Part shown: in pieces, positions 1-6,751 of the stretch
Position numbering within the stretch: position 1 is the stretch's first letter
Layout of the letters: every line of letters begins with the position of its first letter
DNA from: AG41 sp965653495
GTDB taxonomy: Bacteria; Gemmatimonadota; Gemmatimonadetes; Gemmatimonadales; GWC2-71-9
Length of the DNA stretch: 9,105 nt
Direction of reading: 5' to 3'
Assembly (NCBI GenBank): GCA_965653495.1
Contig: CBFHAJ010000148.1
Coordinates: forward strand, 1 to 9,105
Made by a program: the position numbers and the translations under genes
The notes under the pieces: model-generated
The model's database searches: none
The model's input: only the letters and a program-made list of their open reading frames with translations
Told to the model about the DNA's origin: nothing

Positions 1-1083
1 GTCGTGCCGATCATCGGCGAGCACTATATCGCGGGGAAATTCCCCAAAGACCTGATCCCGGGTATGGCCGAGCTGGGCCTGTTCGGGGCCAACCTGCCGG
101 AGGAGTTCGGCTGCGCCGGCCTCAACAACGTGGCGTACGGTTTGATCATGCAGGAGCTCGAGCGGGGGGACTCGGGGATCCGCTCGTTCGCGTCAGTGCA
201 GGGCGCCCTCGTGATGTATCCCATTTACGCCTTCGGCTCGGATGAGCAGAAGCGCCGCTGGCTGCCCGCGATGGCGGCGGGCAAGGTGATCGGCTGCTTC
301 GGCCTCACCGAGCCCGATTACGGCTCAAACCCGGCGGGAATGATCACGGTGGCGAAAGAAATGAAGGACGGCTGGGTGCTGAACGGCGCCAAGATGTGGA
401 TCACCAACGGCTCGACCGCGCAGGCGGCGATTGTGTGGGCCAAGACGGGGAAGGTCGACGACGCCGACTCGATTCGCGGGTTCATCGTCCCGACCGACAC
501 CAAAGGCTTCTCGGCGAAGGATCAGCACGGCAAGCTGTCGTTGCGGGCCAGCGATACGAGCGAGCTGGTATTACAGGATGTGTGCGTGGCGAAGGATGCG
601 ATCCTGCCAAAGTCGGGCGGCCTCAAGTCGCCGCTGTCGTGCCTCACGCAGGCGCGCTACGGCATCGCCTGGGGCGCGGTGGGCGCCGCGATGGCGTGCT
701 ACGACGAAGCGGTGAGTTATGCGAAGAACCGCCCGATGTTCGGGAAGCCGATCGGCGGGTTCCAGCTGCAACAGGCGCGGCTCGCCGAAATGCTGACGGA
801 GATCACCAAGGCGCAGCTGCTCTGCCTGCAGCTCGGCCGTCTCAAGGACCAGGGCAAGGCGACCCCGCAGCAGGTGTCGCTCGCCAAACGTAACAATGTC
901 GACATGGCGACCGACGTCGCCCGCGAGACGCGCCGCCTGCTCGGCGCCAACGGCATTCTGGCGGAGTATCAGGCCATGCGTCACCTCGCCAACCTCGAGT
1001 CGGTGTACACGTACGAGGGGACCCACGACATTCACACGCTCATCCTTGGCCAAGAGATCACCGGCCTGAATGCGTTCAACTAG
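1..1083 (+). CDS. gcdH: Glutaryl-CoA dehydrogenase-type acyl-CoA dehydrogenase, 5' partial
   Basis: This FAD flavoenzyme oxidises an acyl-CoA, most likely glutaryl-CoA to crotonyl-CoA and CO2 in lysine/tryptophan breakdown, and gives its electrons to ETF. The frame is open to the first base, so about 35 N-terminal residues are missing compared with the usual ~390. Counting from the GTG at 4, the family stretches are CFGLTEPDYGSNP (98-110, flavin/substrate site), KMWITNG (130-136), LSCLTQARYGIAWG (211-224) and TYEGTHDIHTLILG (336-349). E338 sits where the catalytic base of human GCDH lies (Glu370). R60, S61 and S64 align with human Arg94, Ser95 and Ser98, which bind the substrate carboxylate; this is why I prefer glutaryl-CoA over a short-chain substrate. 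ETF and ETF:quinone oxidoreductase genes downstream supply its electron acceptors. Alignments are from memory. The family is very secure and the exact substrate is likely. Confidence 0.93.
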   Translation, partial: VVPIIGEHYIAGKFPKDLIPGMAELGLFGANLPEEFGCAGLNNVAYGLIMQELERGDSGIRSFASVQGALVMYPIYAFGSDEQKRRWLPAMAAGKVIGCFGLTEPDYGSNPAGMITVAKEMKDGWVLNGAKMWITNGSTAQAAIVWAKTGKVDDADSIRGFIVPTDTKGFSAKDQHGKLSLRASDTSELVLQDVCVAKDAILPKSGGLKSPLSCLTQARYGIAWGAVGAAMACYDEAVSYAKNRPMFGKPIGGFQLQQARLAEMLTEITKAQLLCLQLGRLKDQGKATPQQVSLAKRNNVDMATDVARETRRLLGANGILAEYQAMRHLANLESVYTYEGTHDIHTLILGQEITGLNAFN

Positions 1084-1088
1084 TCACA

Positions 1089-3206
1089 GTGGCAAGCCGA
1101 CAGAGCATCCTGGTTGTGCTCCTGCTGTCGACTCGATTGGCAGCTCAGACACCCGACACCCTTCCACGCGACACGGCTACCCTTGCACCGGTGGTCGTCA
1201 GCGCCACGCGCCTCCCCACTGTCCACGAAGTCGTGCGCGGCCTCACGGGCCGCACCGCGACTCTGCAGGGCTCGGACCTCGATGCCCGCGGTGTACGGAC
1301 GCTGGCGGACGCGCTCGAGGAGCTCCCCGGCGTCACGACCTCCGATGAGCTCGGCGCCGCGGGCCAGCTGGACGTGACGCTGCGGGGCTTTCAGGTCTCG
1401 CCCACGATCGGCCTGCCGCAGGGTGTCACGGTGTACGTCGACGGCGTGCGTGTGAACGAGCCGGACGCGAACGAAGTGAATTTCGATCTGCTGCCGCTCG
1501 AAGACGTCGAGCGGGTCGAAGTCACCTATGGCCCCTCCGTCCTGCTCGGCCGGAGCTCGCTCGGTGCGGCGGTGAACCTGGTGACGCGCCGCGGCCGGGG
1601 GGGGGGCCCGGGACCGCGCGAATTCGAAGTCTCGGGGGGCAGCTACGGGCGCTACGAGCTCAAGGCGCAGGCCGGCGACCGGCGCGGCGTGTGGGACTAT
1701 TACGTCGGTGCCCGCTACGAGCACGAGGACGGCTGGCGCCAGGCGACCGGGAGCCGCATCGCCACGTTGTTCGCGAAGCTCGGCCTCACGACGGGCACGT
1801 GGAACGCGGCGTTGAGCTATTCCGGCGCCACCAATCGGATTTCCCAGGCGGGTCGCCTTCCCGAGGACATCGTCGGCTCGCGGCCGGACTCGAACTTTAC
1901 GCCCGGGGACTACTTCGCGCCCCGGGCGCACCTGGTGACCCTCAACGCGCAGCGGTCCTTCGGCGCCACCCAGCTCGCGCTCAATCTGTTCGGCCGGGCG
2001 CTCAACACCGAGCAGTTCAACATCAACGCGAGCCCGCCGGACTCGCGCGAGCGCAATCGCGAGCGGATCGGCGGCGGCGCGGCGCAATTGACGGGCGCGG
2101 CCCGCGTCGCGGGACGGCGGCTGCGGTGGTTCGCCGGTGTGGACGGGCAATACTCCCACACGGTCGTGGGCCTCTTCGCGGCGTCGCCCGGTGGTCCAGA
2201 TTCGCTCACCGACTCGGTGCGGGCGAACGAGGTCGATCTTGGCGGCTTCTTCGGAGCGAGCTGGGACGTCGGCCCCGCGCTGGCGGCGACGCTGGTGGGG
2301 CGCTTCGACTACGTGCGGTTGCCGTACGAAGATCTCCTGGACCCGAGCCAGAACGGCCGCAACGTGTTCCGGCGCTTGAGCCCGCGGGCCGCGCTGTCGT
2401 GGACGCCGGCCGCGAATCACGAGGTGTACGCGTCGCTCAGCCGGGGATTTCGCACGCCGGCGCTGGTGGAGATCGCGTGCAGTGACCCGACGGCGGCCTG
2501 CCCACTGCCGTTCGCGCTCGGCCCCGATCCGGCGCTCCGTCCGGTGGTCGCCACGACCTACGAGCTTGGCTGGCGCTCGCAGCCGCCGCGCCCGGGGGGG
2601 GGCCTGTCGGCCAGCGCCGACGCGTACCGCACCGACGTCCGCGACGACATCTTCTTCGTTGCGCCGACTGCAACGACGGGATACTTCCAGAACATCGGCG
2701 CGACGCGCCGGGCCGGCGTGGAGGCGTCGCTGCAATGGGGTTCAGCGCGAGGCGCCCGCGCGTACGCGAACTACGGCTACACGGCGGCCACCTTCGAGAC
2801 ATCTGCCGTCCTCAGCACCGGCCGGCCGCCCGGGAACGAAACGGTGAGGCCCGGTGATCGCTTGCCGATGGTGCCGTCGCATCGCGTCAATGCCGGCGTG
2901 ACGGTGCCCCTGTCGGGCGACGTGCGCCTTCGGCTGGACGCGCGTTACGTCGGCCCACAGTACTTGCGCGGGGACGAGCAGAATGTGGAGGCGCGGCTGC
3001 CCGACTACGCCGTGGCCGACGCAGCGTTGGCGGCGGAGCTGGGCCGCTACGAGCTGCGCGTCATGGTGCCCAACATGTTCGATCACGCCTACGTGACGTT
3101 CGGCACGTTTGCCGTCAATCCTACTTTGCCTGGTGCGCCGGTGCAGCGATTTGTGACGCCAGGGATGCCGCGGCATCTGCTGGTGAGCGTCAGTGCGGAT
3201 TTCTAG
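1089..3206 (+). CDS. TonB-dependent outer-membrane receptor
   Basis: This 705-residue protein is a gated outer-membrane barrel for TonB/ExbBD-driven uptake. Residues 1-20 look like a signal peptide: R4, a hydrophobic core ILVVLLL, and a likely cleavage after LAAQ. A TonB-box-like stretch, LAPVVVSATRLP, spans 32-43. The plug domain runs from about 45 to 170, with TLADALEELPGV (71-82), VTVYVDGVRVNEP (113-125) and EDVERVEVTYGPSVLLG (138-154). The rest reads as alternating beta strands and ends in VSADF with a terminal Phe, typical of barrels inserted by BAM. Two nearby Cys in IACSDPTAAC probably lie in an external loop. The GTG at 1089 is chosen because it gives a complete signal peptide 5 bp after the previous stop; no clear Shine-Dalgarno is visible, so translation may be coupled. 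The ligand cannot be read from sequence (siderophore, cobalamin, other metal complex or oligomer). G tracts of 10 and 9 lie inside the gene. Confidence 0.93.
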   Translation: MASRQSILVVLLLSTRLAAQTPDTLPRDTATLAPVVVSATRLPTVHEVVRGLTGRTATLQGSDLDARGVRTLADALEELPGVTTSDELGAAGQLDVTLRGFQVSPTIGLPQGVTVYVDGVRVNEPDANEVNFDLLPLEDVERVEVTYGPSVLLGRSSLGAAVNLVTRRGRGGGPGPREFEVSGGSYGRYELKAQAGDRRGVWDYYVGARYEHEDGWRQATGSRIATLFAKLGLTTGTWNAALSYSGATNRISQAGRLPEDIVGSRPDSNFTPGDYFAPRAHLVTLNAQRSFGATQLALNLFGRALNTEQFNINASPPDSRERNRERIGGGAAQLTGAARVAGRRLRWFAGVDGQYSHTVVGLFAASPGGPDSLTDSVRANEVDLGGFFGASWDVGPALAATLVGRFDYVRLPYEDLLDPSQNGRNVFRRLSPRAALSWTPAANHEVYASLSRGFRTPALVEIACSDPTAACPLPFALGPDPALRPVVATTYELGWRSQPPRPGGGLSASADAYRTDVRDDIFFVAPTATTGYFQNIGATRRAGVEASLQWGSARGARAYANYGYTAATFETSAVLSTGRPPGNETVRPGDRLPMVPSHRVNAGVTVPLSGDVRLRLDARYVGPQYLRGDEQNVEARLPDYAVADAALAAELGRYELRVMVPNMFDHAYVTFGTFAVNPTLPGAPVQRFVTPGMPRHLLVSVSADF
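1597..1606 (+). repeat. G10 homopolymer tract in the receptor gene
   Basis: Ten consecutive G encode most of the Arg-Gly-Gly-Gly run at the end of the plug domain, followed directly by CCCGGG. A one-base slip would frameshift the receptor near residue 171. The reading frame is intact here. Confidence 0.9.
2594..2602 (+). repeat. G9 homopolymer tract in the receptor gene
   Basis: Nine consecutive G lie in a Pro-Gly-Gly-Gly segment of the barrel region, preceded by CCC. The reading frame is intact. Confidence 0.9.
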
Positions 3207-3213
3207 AAGTTCT

Positions 3214-3248
3214 CCGTCATCCGTCATCAGTAGGCGTTGCCCGTTGCC
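3214..3248. repeat. Two tandem heptamer pairs
   Basis: CCGTCAT occurs twice head to tail, then CGTTGCC occurs twice head to tail after a 7-base spacer. All four start positions (3214, 3221, 3235, 3242) are in step with a 7-base period. Confidence 0.7.
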
Positions 3249-3292
3249 AGGATTCGGCCCTCGGGTTTCCTTTCCTGCGCCTTTCCGGACAA

Positions 3293-3314
3293 CGGATAAC
3301 GGTGGACGGATAAC
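3293..3314. repeat. CGGATAAC direct repeat ahead of ETF beta
   Basis: Two exact CGGATAAC copies start 14 bp apart and end 3 bp before the ATG at 3318. Read on the minus strand the unit is GTTATCCG, which resembles the CCGTNNN heptamers upstream. Confidence 0.6.
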
Positions 3315-3317
3315 GAC

Positions 3318-4088
3318 ATGAAAATCGCCGTCTGCATCAAACGCGTCCCGGACTCCGAAACCCGCGTCAAAATCTCCTCCGACGGCAAATCGCTCGACGA
3401 GGCGGGCGTGAAATTCATTCTCAATCCGTACGACGAGTTCGCGGTCGAAGAAGCGCTCAAGCGCAAAGAGCAGGCGGGGAGCGGGGAAGTGGTCGTGATC
3501 GCCCTCGGGCCCGCGGCCGCGCAGGAGACCATCCGCACGGCACTCGCGATGGGGGCGGACCGCGGCGTGCTGCTGCAGGCGGATCGGATCCCCCCCGACG
3601 GCCTCGAGGTCGCGAAGGTGCTCGCCGCCGAGCTCAAGGGCGGGGGGAGCGGCGGCTACGATCTGATCCTGTTCGGCAAGATGGCGATCGACGACTACAA
3701 CCATCAAGTCGGGCCCATGGTGGCCGAGCTGCTGGAGCTGCCGTGCGTCACCACCGTCGCTCATTTGGAGATCACCGGGGCTCGTGGCGTGGCCGAGCGG
3801 GAGGTCGAAGGCGGCGTCGAGGTCGTCGAGTTTCCCCTCCCGGCGGTGCTGACGACCGACAAGGGCTTGAATGAGCCGCGCTATCCGGCGCTGAAGGGCA
3901 TTATGGCGGCGAAGAAGAAGCCGCTCGAGGTGAAGCCCGTGTCGCTCGGCGGGGGGGGCGGGGGGGGGCTCGAGATCATCGCGCTGACGCCGCCGCCCGA
4001 CCGCAAGAACGGCAAGATCGTGGGGGAGGGCGCCGGAGCGGTGGCGGAGCTGGTGCGGCTGCTGCGCGAGGAGGCGAAGGTTCTGTGA
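3318..4088 (+). CDS. etfB: Electron transfer flavoprotein, beta subunit
   Basis: This is the small subunit of the ETF heterodimer, which carries AMP and docks acyl-CoA dehydrogenases in the cytoplasm. Its 256 residues match the family length of about 250-260. The N-terminus MKIAVCIKRVPD, the nucleotide-site stretch NPYDEFAVEEAL (36-47), the GKMAIDDYNHQVGP segment (120-133), and the signature LNEPRYPALKGIMAAKKKPLE (184-204) are all typical. The last of these is the recognition loop that contacts partner dehydrogenases. The ATG at 3318 gives the standard start; only a weak purine stretch precedes it. The stop overlaps the alpha subunit start by 4 bp, so the two chains are probably made in equal amounts. 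A run of seven glycines (211-217), encoded by G8-C-G9, follows the recognition loop and looks like expanded low-complexity sequence. The call is very secure. Confidence 0.97.
   Translation: MKIAVCIKRVPDSETRVKISSDGKSLDEAGVKFILNPYDEFAVEEALKRKEQAGSGEVVVIALGPAAAQETIRTALAMGADRGVLLQADRIPPDGLEVAKVLAAELKGGGSGGYDLILFGKMAIDDYNHQVGPMVAELLELPCVTTVAHLEITGARGVAEREVEGGVEVVEFPLPAVLTTDKGLNEPRYPALKGIMAAKKKPLEVKPVSLGGGGGGGLEIIALTPPPDRKNGKIVGEGAGAVAELVRLLREEAKVL
3951..3968 (+). repeat. G8-C-G9 tract in etfB
   Basis: A G8 run (3951-3958), one C, then a G9 run (3960-3968) encode most of a seven-glycine linker. The frame is preserved and the family C-terminus continues normally after it. Confidence 0.9.
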
Positions 4089-5065
4089 GCGCGTCGGTGC
4101 TGGCGGTCTTGGAGCAGCGTGACGCGGTGCTGCGCAAAGTATCCCATGAAGTAGTGACCGGGGCCCGGCGTCTCGCCGACGCGCTCGGCAACGGCACGGT
4201 AGACGGTCTGGTGCTGGCAGCCGGCCCGGTGCGGGGCGCCGATCAGCTCGGCCGGCTCGGTGCGGACAAGGTGATCACGCTGACGAGTCCAACGTTCGCG
4301 AGCTACGCGCCGGAAGGCTTGACGCGCGCGGTCGCCGACCGCGCGAAGAGCGGTGGCTACACCGCCGTGCTGTTCGCCGCGAGTGCCAGCGGCCGGGATC
4401 TCGCTCCCCGTGTAGCGGCGCGCCTCGGCGTCCCGCTGGCGCAGGACATCACCGACCTCGCCGTGGAAGGCGGCGCCATCACGACGATTCACCCGGTGTA
4501 CGCCGGCAAGGCCCTGCTCGGGCTCAAACTCACGGCGCGTCCTGCCCTCCTGTCGCTGCGTCCCAACGTGTTCACGCCGGTCGAGCGGCCCAAAGCGGGT
4601 GTAGCGGAAACGTCAGCGGTCAACGCCGAAGCGGGCAGGGTAGTCGTGAGGCAGGTGAAGGCTGCGGTGGCGGGTGCGCTCGACGTCGGCGAAGCGCCGA
4701 TTGTGGTGTCGGGAGGGCGGGGACTCAAGGAACCCGCCAATTTCAAAGTCCTCGAGGAGCTGGCGGCGGCGTTCGGAGGCCGCGCGGCGGTCGGCGCGTC
4801 TCGCGCCGTGGTGGACGCCGGCTGGCGCCCGCACGCCGACCAGGTGGGCCAGACTGGCAAGACGGTGTCGCCGACTCTGTACGTCGCAGTCGGGATCTCG
4901 GGCGCGATTCAGCACCTGGCCGGGATGCGGACCTCGAAGGTCATCGTGGCGATCAACAAGGATAAGGACGCGCCGATCTTCAAGGTCGCCGACTATGGAA
5001 TCGTGGGGGATCTGTTCGAGGTCGTGCCGAAGCTGACCGAGGAGATCAAGAAGCTGCATGGCTAA
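4085..5065 (+). CDS. etfA: Electron transfer flavoprotein, alpha subunit
   Basis: This 326-residue subunit binds the ETF FAD that shuttles electrons from the dehydrogenases to ETF:quinone oxidoreductase. The N-terminal domain (about 1-190) is the variable alpha/beta part. The C-terminal FAD domain shows VSGGRGLKEPANF (208-220), GASRAVVDAGW (237-247), QVGQTGKTVSPTLYVAVG (253-270) and the family signature SGAIQHLAGMRTSKVIVAIN (272-291), followed by KDKDAPIF and VADYGIVGDL (301-310). The GTG start at 4085 overlaps the etfB stop (GTGA). An AGGAGG lies at 4069-4074, 10 bases ahead, which supports this start. The 3' end overlaps the next gene by 8 bp. Gene order, overlaps and length all indicate a normal etfBA pair. 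Confidence 0.97.
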   Translation: MSASVLAVLEQRDAVLRKVSHEVVTGARRLADALGNGTVDGLVLAAGPVRGADQLGRLGADKVITLTSPTFASYAPEGLTRAVADRAKSGGYTAVLFAASASGRDLAPRVAARLGVPLAQDITDLAVEGGAITTIHPVYAGKALLGLKLTARPALLSLRPNVFTPVERPKAGVAETSAVNAEAGRVVVRQVKAAVAGALDVGEAPIVVSGGRGLKEPANFKVLEELAAAFGGRAAVGASRAVVDAGWRPHADQVGQTGKTVSPTLYVAVGISGAIQHLAGMRTSKVIVAINKDKDAPIFKVADYGIVGDLFEVVPKLTEEIKKLHG

Positions 5066-6734
5066 GGGAGCGGGGAACGGGGAGCAGTTCCTTCCGGCTC
5101 AGTTTCAACCTTCGCTGCCGCTCGACAAGCTCCTTTTGCCCATCGGCGCTCCCGGAGCCGGCGACCGGATGGAGCTCGACGTCGTGATCGTCGGCGCGGG
5201 GCCGGCGGGGCTGGCGTGTGCGATCGAGCTGGCCCGCTGGGCGCGCGGCGCGGGGCAGGAACTCAACATCGGCGTGCTCGAGAAGGCCGAGGCGCTCGGC
5301 GAGCATTCACTGTCCGGGGCCGTGGTGAGCCCACGGGCGCTGCGAGAGCTGTTTCCCGACCTGAGGGACTCCGACTTTCCGTTTCGCGGTCCGGTGGCGC
5401 GGGAGAAGGTCTGCCTCCTGACGGAGCGGAGCGCGATCACGCTCCCCACGCCGCCGACGATGCACAACCGCGGGAACTTCGTGGCCTCGCTGTGCGAGAT
5501 CGTTCGCTGGCTCGGCGCCAAGGCCGAGGAGCTGGGCGTGAGCGTATTCACGGGGTTTCCGGCCGCGAGTTTGCTGGTCGATGGCTCGCGCGTCGCCGGC
5601 GTCCGCACCGCGGCGGCGGGCCTCGACCGCGACGGCGGACAGACGGCGAGTTATCAGGCGCCCAACGATATCGTGGCGCCCGTGACGGTGCTCGCCGAAG
5701 GCACCCGGGGCATGCTGGCGCAGGCCTATCTCGAGTCGCAGCGCATCGCGGGAGAGAACCCGCAGATCTACGCGCTCGGCGTGAAGGAGATCTGGGAGAC
5801 CGTCGCGCCGCTCGACACGGTCGTCCATACGTTGGGCTGGCCGCTGCCGCGCGACGCGTTCGGCGGCAGCTTCATGTACCCGCTCGAGCCGCGCCTCGTC
5901 GCGCTGGGCCTGGTGGTCGGCCTCGACTACCCCGAGGCCACGCTGGACGTCCACGGGTTGTTCCAGCAGATGAAGCTGCACCCGCTGTTTCGCCGCCAGC
6001 TCGAGGGTGGGGAGATGGTGGAGTGGGGTGCGAAGACGATTCCCGAAGGAGGCTATTACTCGATCCCGGCGCGTCGTTCGGGAGACGGGGTCGTGATCCT
6101 GGGCGACTCGGCCGGCTTCGTGGACGTGCCTTCGCTCAAGGGCATTCACTACGCGATCCACTCCGGGATGCTGGCGGCACGGGCGATCGCGCCGGCGCTC
6201 GTCGCGCGGGATGCTTCGGGGACGCGTCTGGGCGAGTACGATCGGCTGGTGCGCGAGTCCTACATCACGACGGACCTGTATCGCACGCGCAACATGCGGC
6301 TCGCGTTCAAGGCGGGCTTCTATGCGGGCGGCATCAAGGCCGGGCTGATGACGCTCACCGGCGGCCGGTTTCCGGGCGGCAGGATCCCGATGGTCAGCGA
6401 TGCCGACGCCCCTCGCGAGGCGACCCCGGGCTTGCGCCCGGGGTCAGCCATGACGCCTGACGGCAGGCTCACCTTCAGCAAGGTGGACGGTGTCTTCAAG
6501 GCCGGCAACGCGACGCGCGATACAATTCCTACGCACCTGGTGGTGGGAAAGGACGTGCCGGCCAGGGTGGCCGCATTCTATGCGACCTTGTGCCCGGCTG
6601 GCGTGTACGAAGTCCACGAGGGAACGCTGCGCGTGAACGCTCCGAACTGCGTGGACTGCAAGGCGACGGATGTATTGGGCCCTCGCTGGACGCCGCGCGA
6701 AGGTGGGAGCGGTCCCAAGTACAAGAGGATGTGA
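5058..6734 (+). CDS. ETF:quinone oxidoreductase, atypical 4Fe-4S site
   Basis: This membrane-associated FAD/iron-sulfur protein takes electrons from reduced ETF and reduces quinone. It has 558 residues. The FAD site VVIVGAGPAGLACAIELA spans 42-59, followed by EHSLSGAVVSPRALRELFP (82-100), FGGSFMYPLEPRLVALGLVV (268-287), a second FAD stretch GDSAGFVDVPSLKGIHYAIH (349-368) and GNATRDTIPTHL (483-494). The C-terminal cluster domain has CPAGVYE (C512) and NCVDCKATD (C531, C534). Family members normally read NCxxCKTCD, so the fourth ligand is T537 instead of Cys, and the stretch up to EGGSGP is a few residues short. The ATG at 5058 overlaps etfA by 8 bp. An alternative ATG at 5169 would begin just before the FAD motif, but FLPAQFQPSLPLDKLLL ahead of it looks native. 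The family call is firm; cluster occupancy is uncertain. Confidence 0.93.
   Translation: MAKGAGNGEQFLPAQFQPSLPLDKLLLPIGAPGAGDRMELDVVIVGAGPAGLACAIELARWARGAGQELNIGVLEKAEALGEHSLSGAVVSPRALRELFPDLRDSDFPFRGPVAREKVCLLTERSAITLPTPPTMHNRGNFVASLCEIVRWLGAKAEELGVSVFTGFPAASLLVDGSRVAGVRTAAAGLDRDGGQTASYQAPNDIVAPVTVLAEGTRGMLAQAYLESQRIAGENPQIYALGVKEIWETVAPLDTVVHTLGWPLPRDAFGGSFMYPLEPRLVALGLVVGLDYPEATLDVHGLFQQMKLHPLFRRQLEGGEMVEWGAKTIPEGGYYSIPARRSGDGVVILGDSAGFVDVPSLKGIHYAIHSGMLAARAIAPALVARDASGTRLGEYDRLVRESYITTDLYRTRNMRLAFKAGFYAGGIKAGLMTLTGGRFPGGRIPMVSDADAPREATPGLRPGSAMTPDGRLTFSKVDGVFKAGNATRDTIPTHLVVGKDVPARVAAFYATLCPAGVYEVHEGTLRVNAPNCVDCKATDVLGPRWTPREGGSGPKYKRM
5066..5086. repeat. Three tandem G-rich heptamers at the start of the quinone oxidoreductase gene
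   Basis: GGGAGCG, GGGAACG and GGGAGCA follow one another exactly, starting one base after the etfA stop and falling in codons 3-10 of the overlapping gene. They encode part of the extreme N-terminus (KGAGNGEQ). Confidence 0.65.
6422..6445. repeat. Perfect palindrome inside the quinone oxidoreductase gene
   Basis: The arms are GACCCCGGGC (6422-6431) and GCCCGGGGTC (6436-6445), exact reverse complements around a TTGC loop. It encodes T456-S463 in frame, between IPMVSDADAPRE and the conserved-looking LTFSKVDGVF. There is no T-run after it, and it lies about 290 bp before the stop. A repetitive extragenic-type palindrome captured in a coding region is the best guess. Confidence 0.8.
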
Positions 6735-6741
6735 GCGGGGT

Positions 6742-6746
6742 AGGAG
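6742..6746 (+). promoter_or_regulatory. Ribosome binding site of the degenerate GGDEF gene
   Basis: AGGAG ends 5 bases before the ATG at 6752. It supports that start over longer in-frame readings that begin inside the preceding gene. Confidence 0.7.
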
Positions 6747-6751
6747 TCCGC

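Larger units (their letters stand above)
3207..3317. other. 111-bp intergenic gap with short repeats
   Basis: This is the only real non-coding gap in the window, between the receptor and ETF beta genes. It holds tandem CCGTCAT (3214-3220, 3221-3227), tandem CGTTGCC (3235-3241, 3242-3248), CCTTTCC twice (3269-3275, 3280-3286) and CGGATAAC twice at a 14-bp distance (3293-3300, 3307-3314). I see no convincing rho-independent terminator and no recognisable -35/-10 pair. If the ETF genes have their own promoter it should lie here, and the CGGATAAC pair just ahead of the ATG is a possible operator. That role is inference only. Confidence 0.6.

Noticed and set aside
1080..2735. A 551-codon open frame on the minus strand opposite the receptor gene
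   Set aside because: It is Arg/Ala/Gly-rich with no recognisable domain and lies antisense to a clear TonB-dependent receptor. Long antisense frames are expected at this GC content.
3249..3275. Possible terminator after the receptor gene (GGCCCTCGGG followed by TTTCC)
   Set aside because: The stem would be only about three base pairs and there is no proper T-run.
2742..3764. A 340-codon minus-strand open frame spanning the intergenic gap and part of etfB
   Set aside because: Its composition is His/Arg-rich without domains, and it overlaps two firm plus-strand genes.
5169..5171. Alternative ATG start for the quinone oxidoreductase just before the FAD motif
   Set aside because: The upstream residues FLPAQFQPSLPLDKLLL look like native protein, and the ATG at 5058 overlaps etfA as is normal in tight operons. 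I cannot exclude the later start.
6590..6751. A longer N-terminus for the degenerate GGDEF protein
   Set aside because: It would lie inside the quinone oxidoreductase gene and has no hydrophobic or domain features. The ATG at 6752 has a good AGGAG 5 bases ahead and begins directly with the membrane helix.
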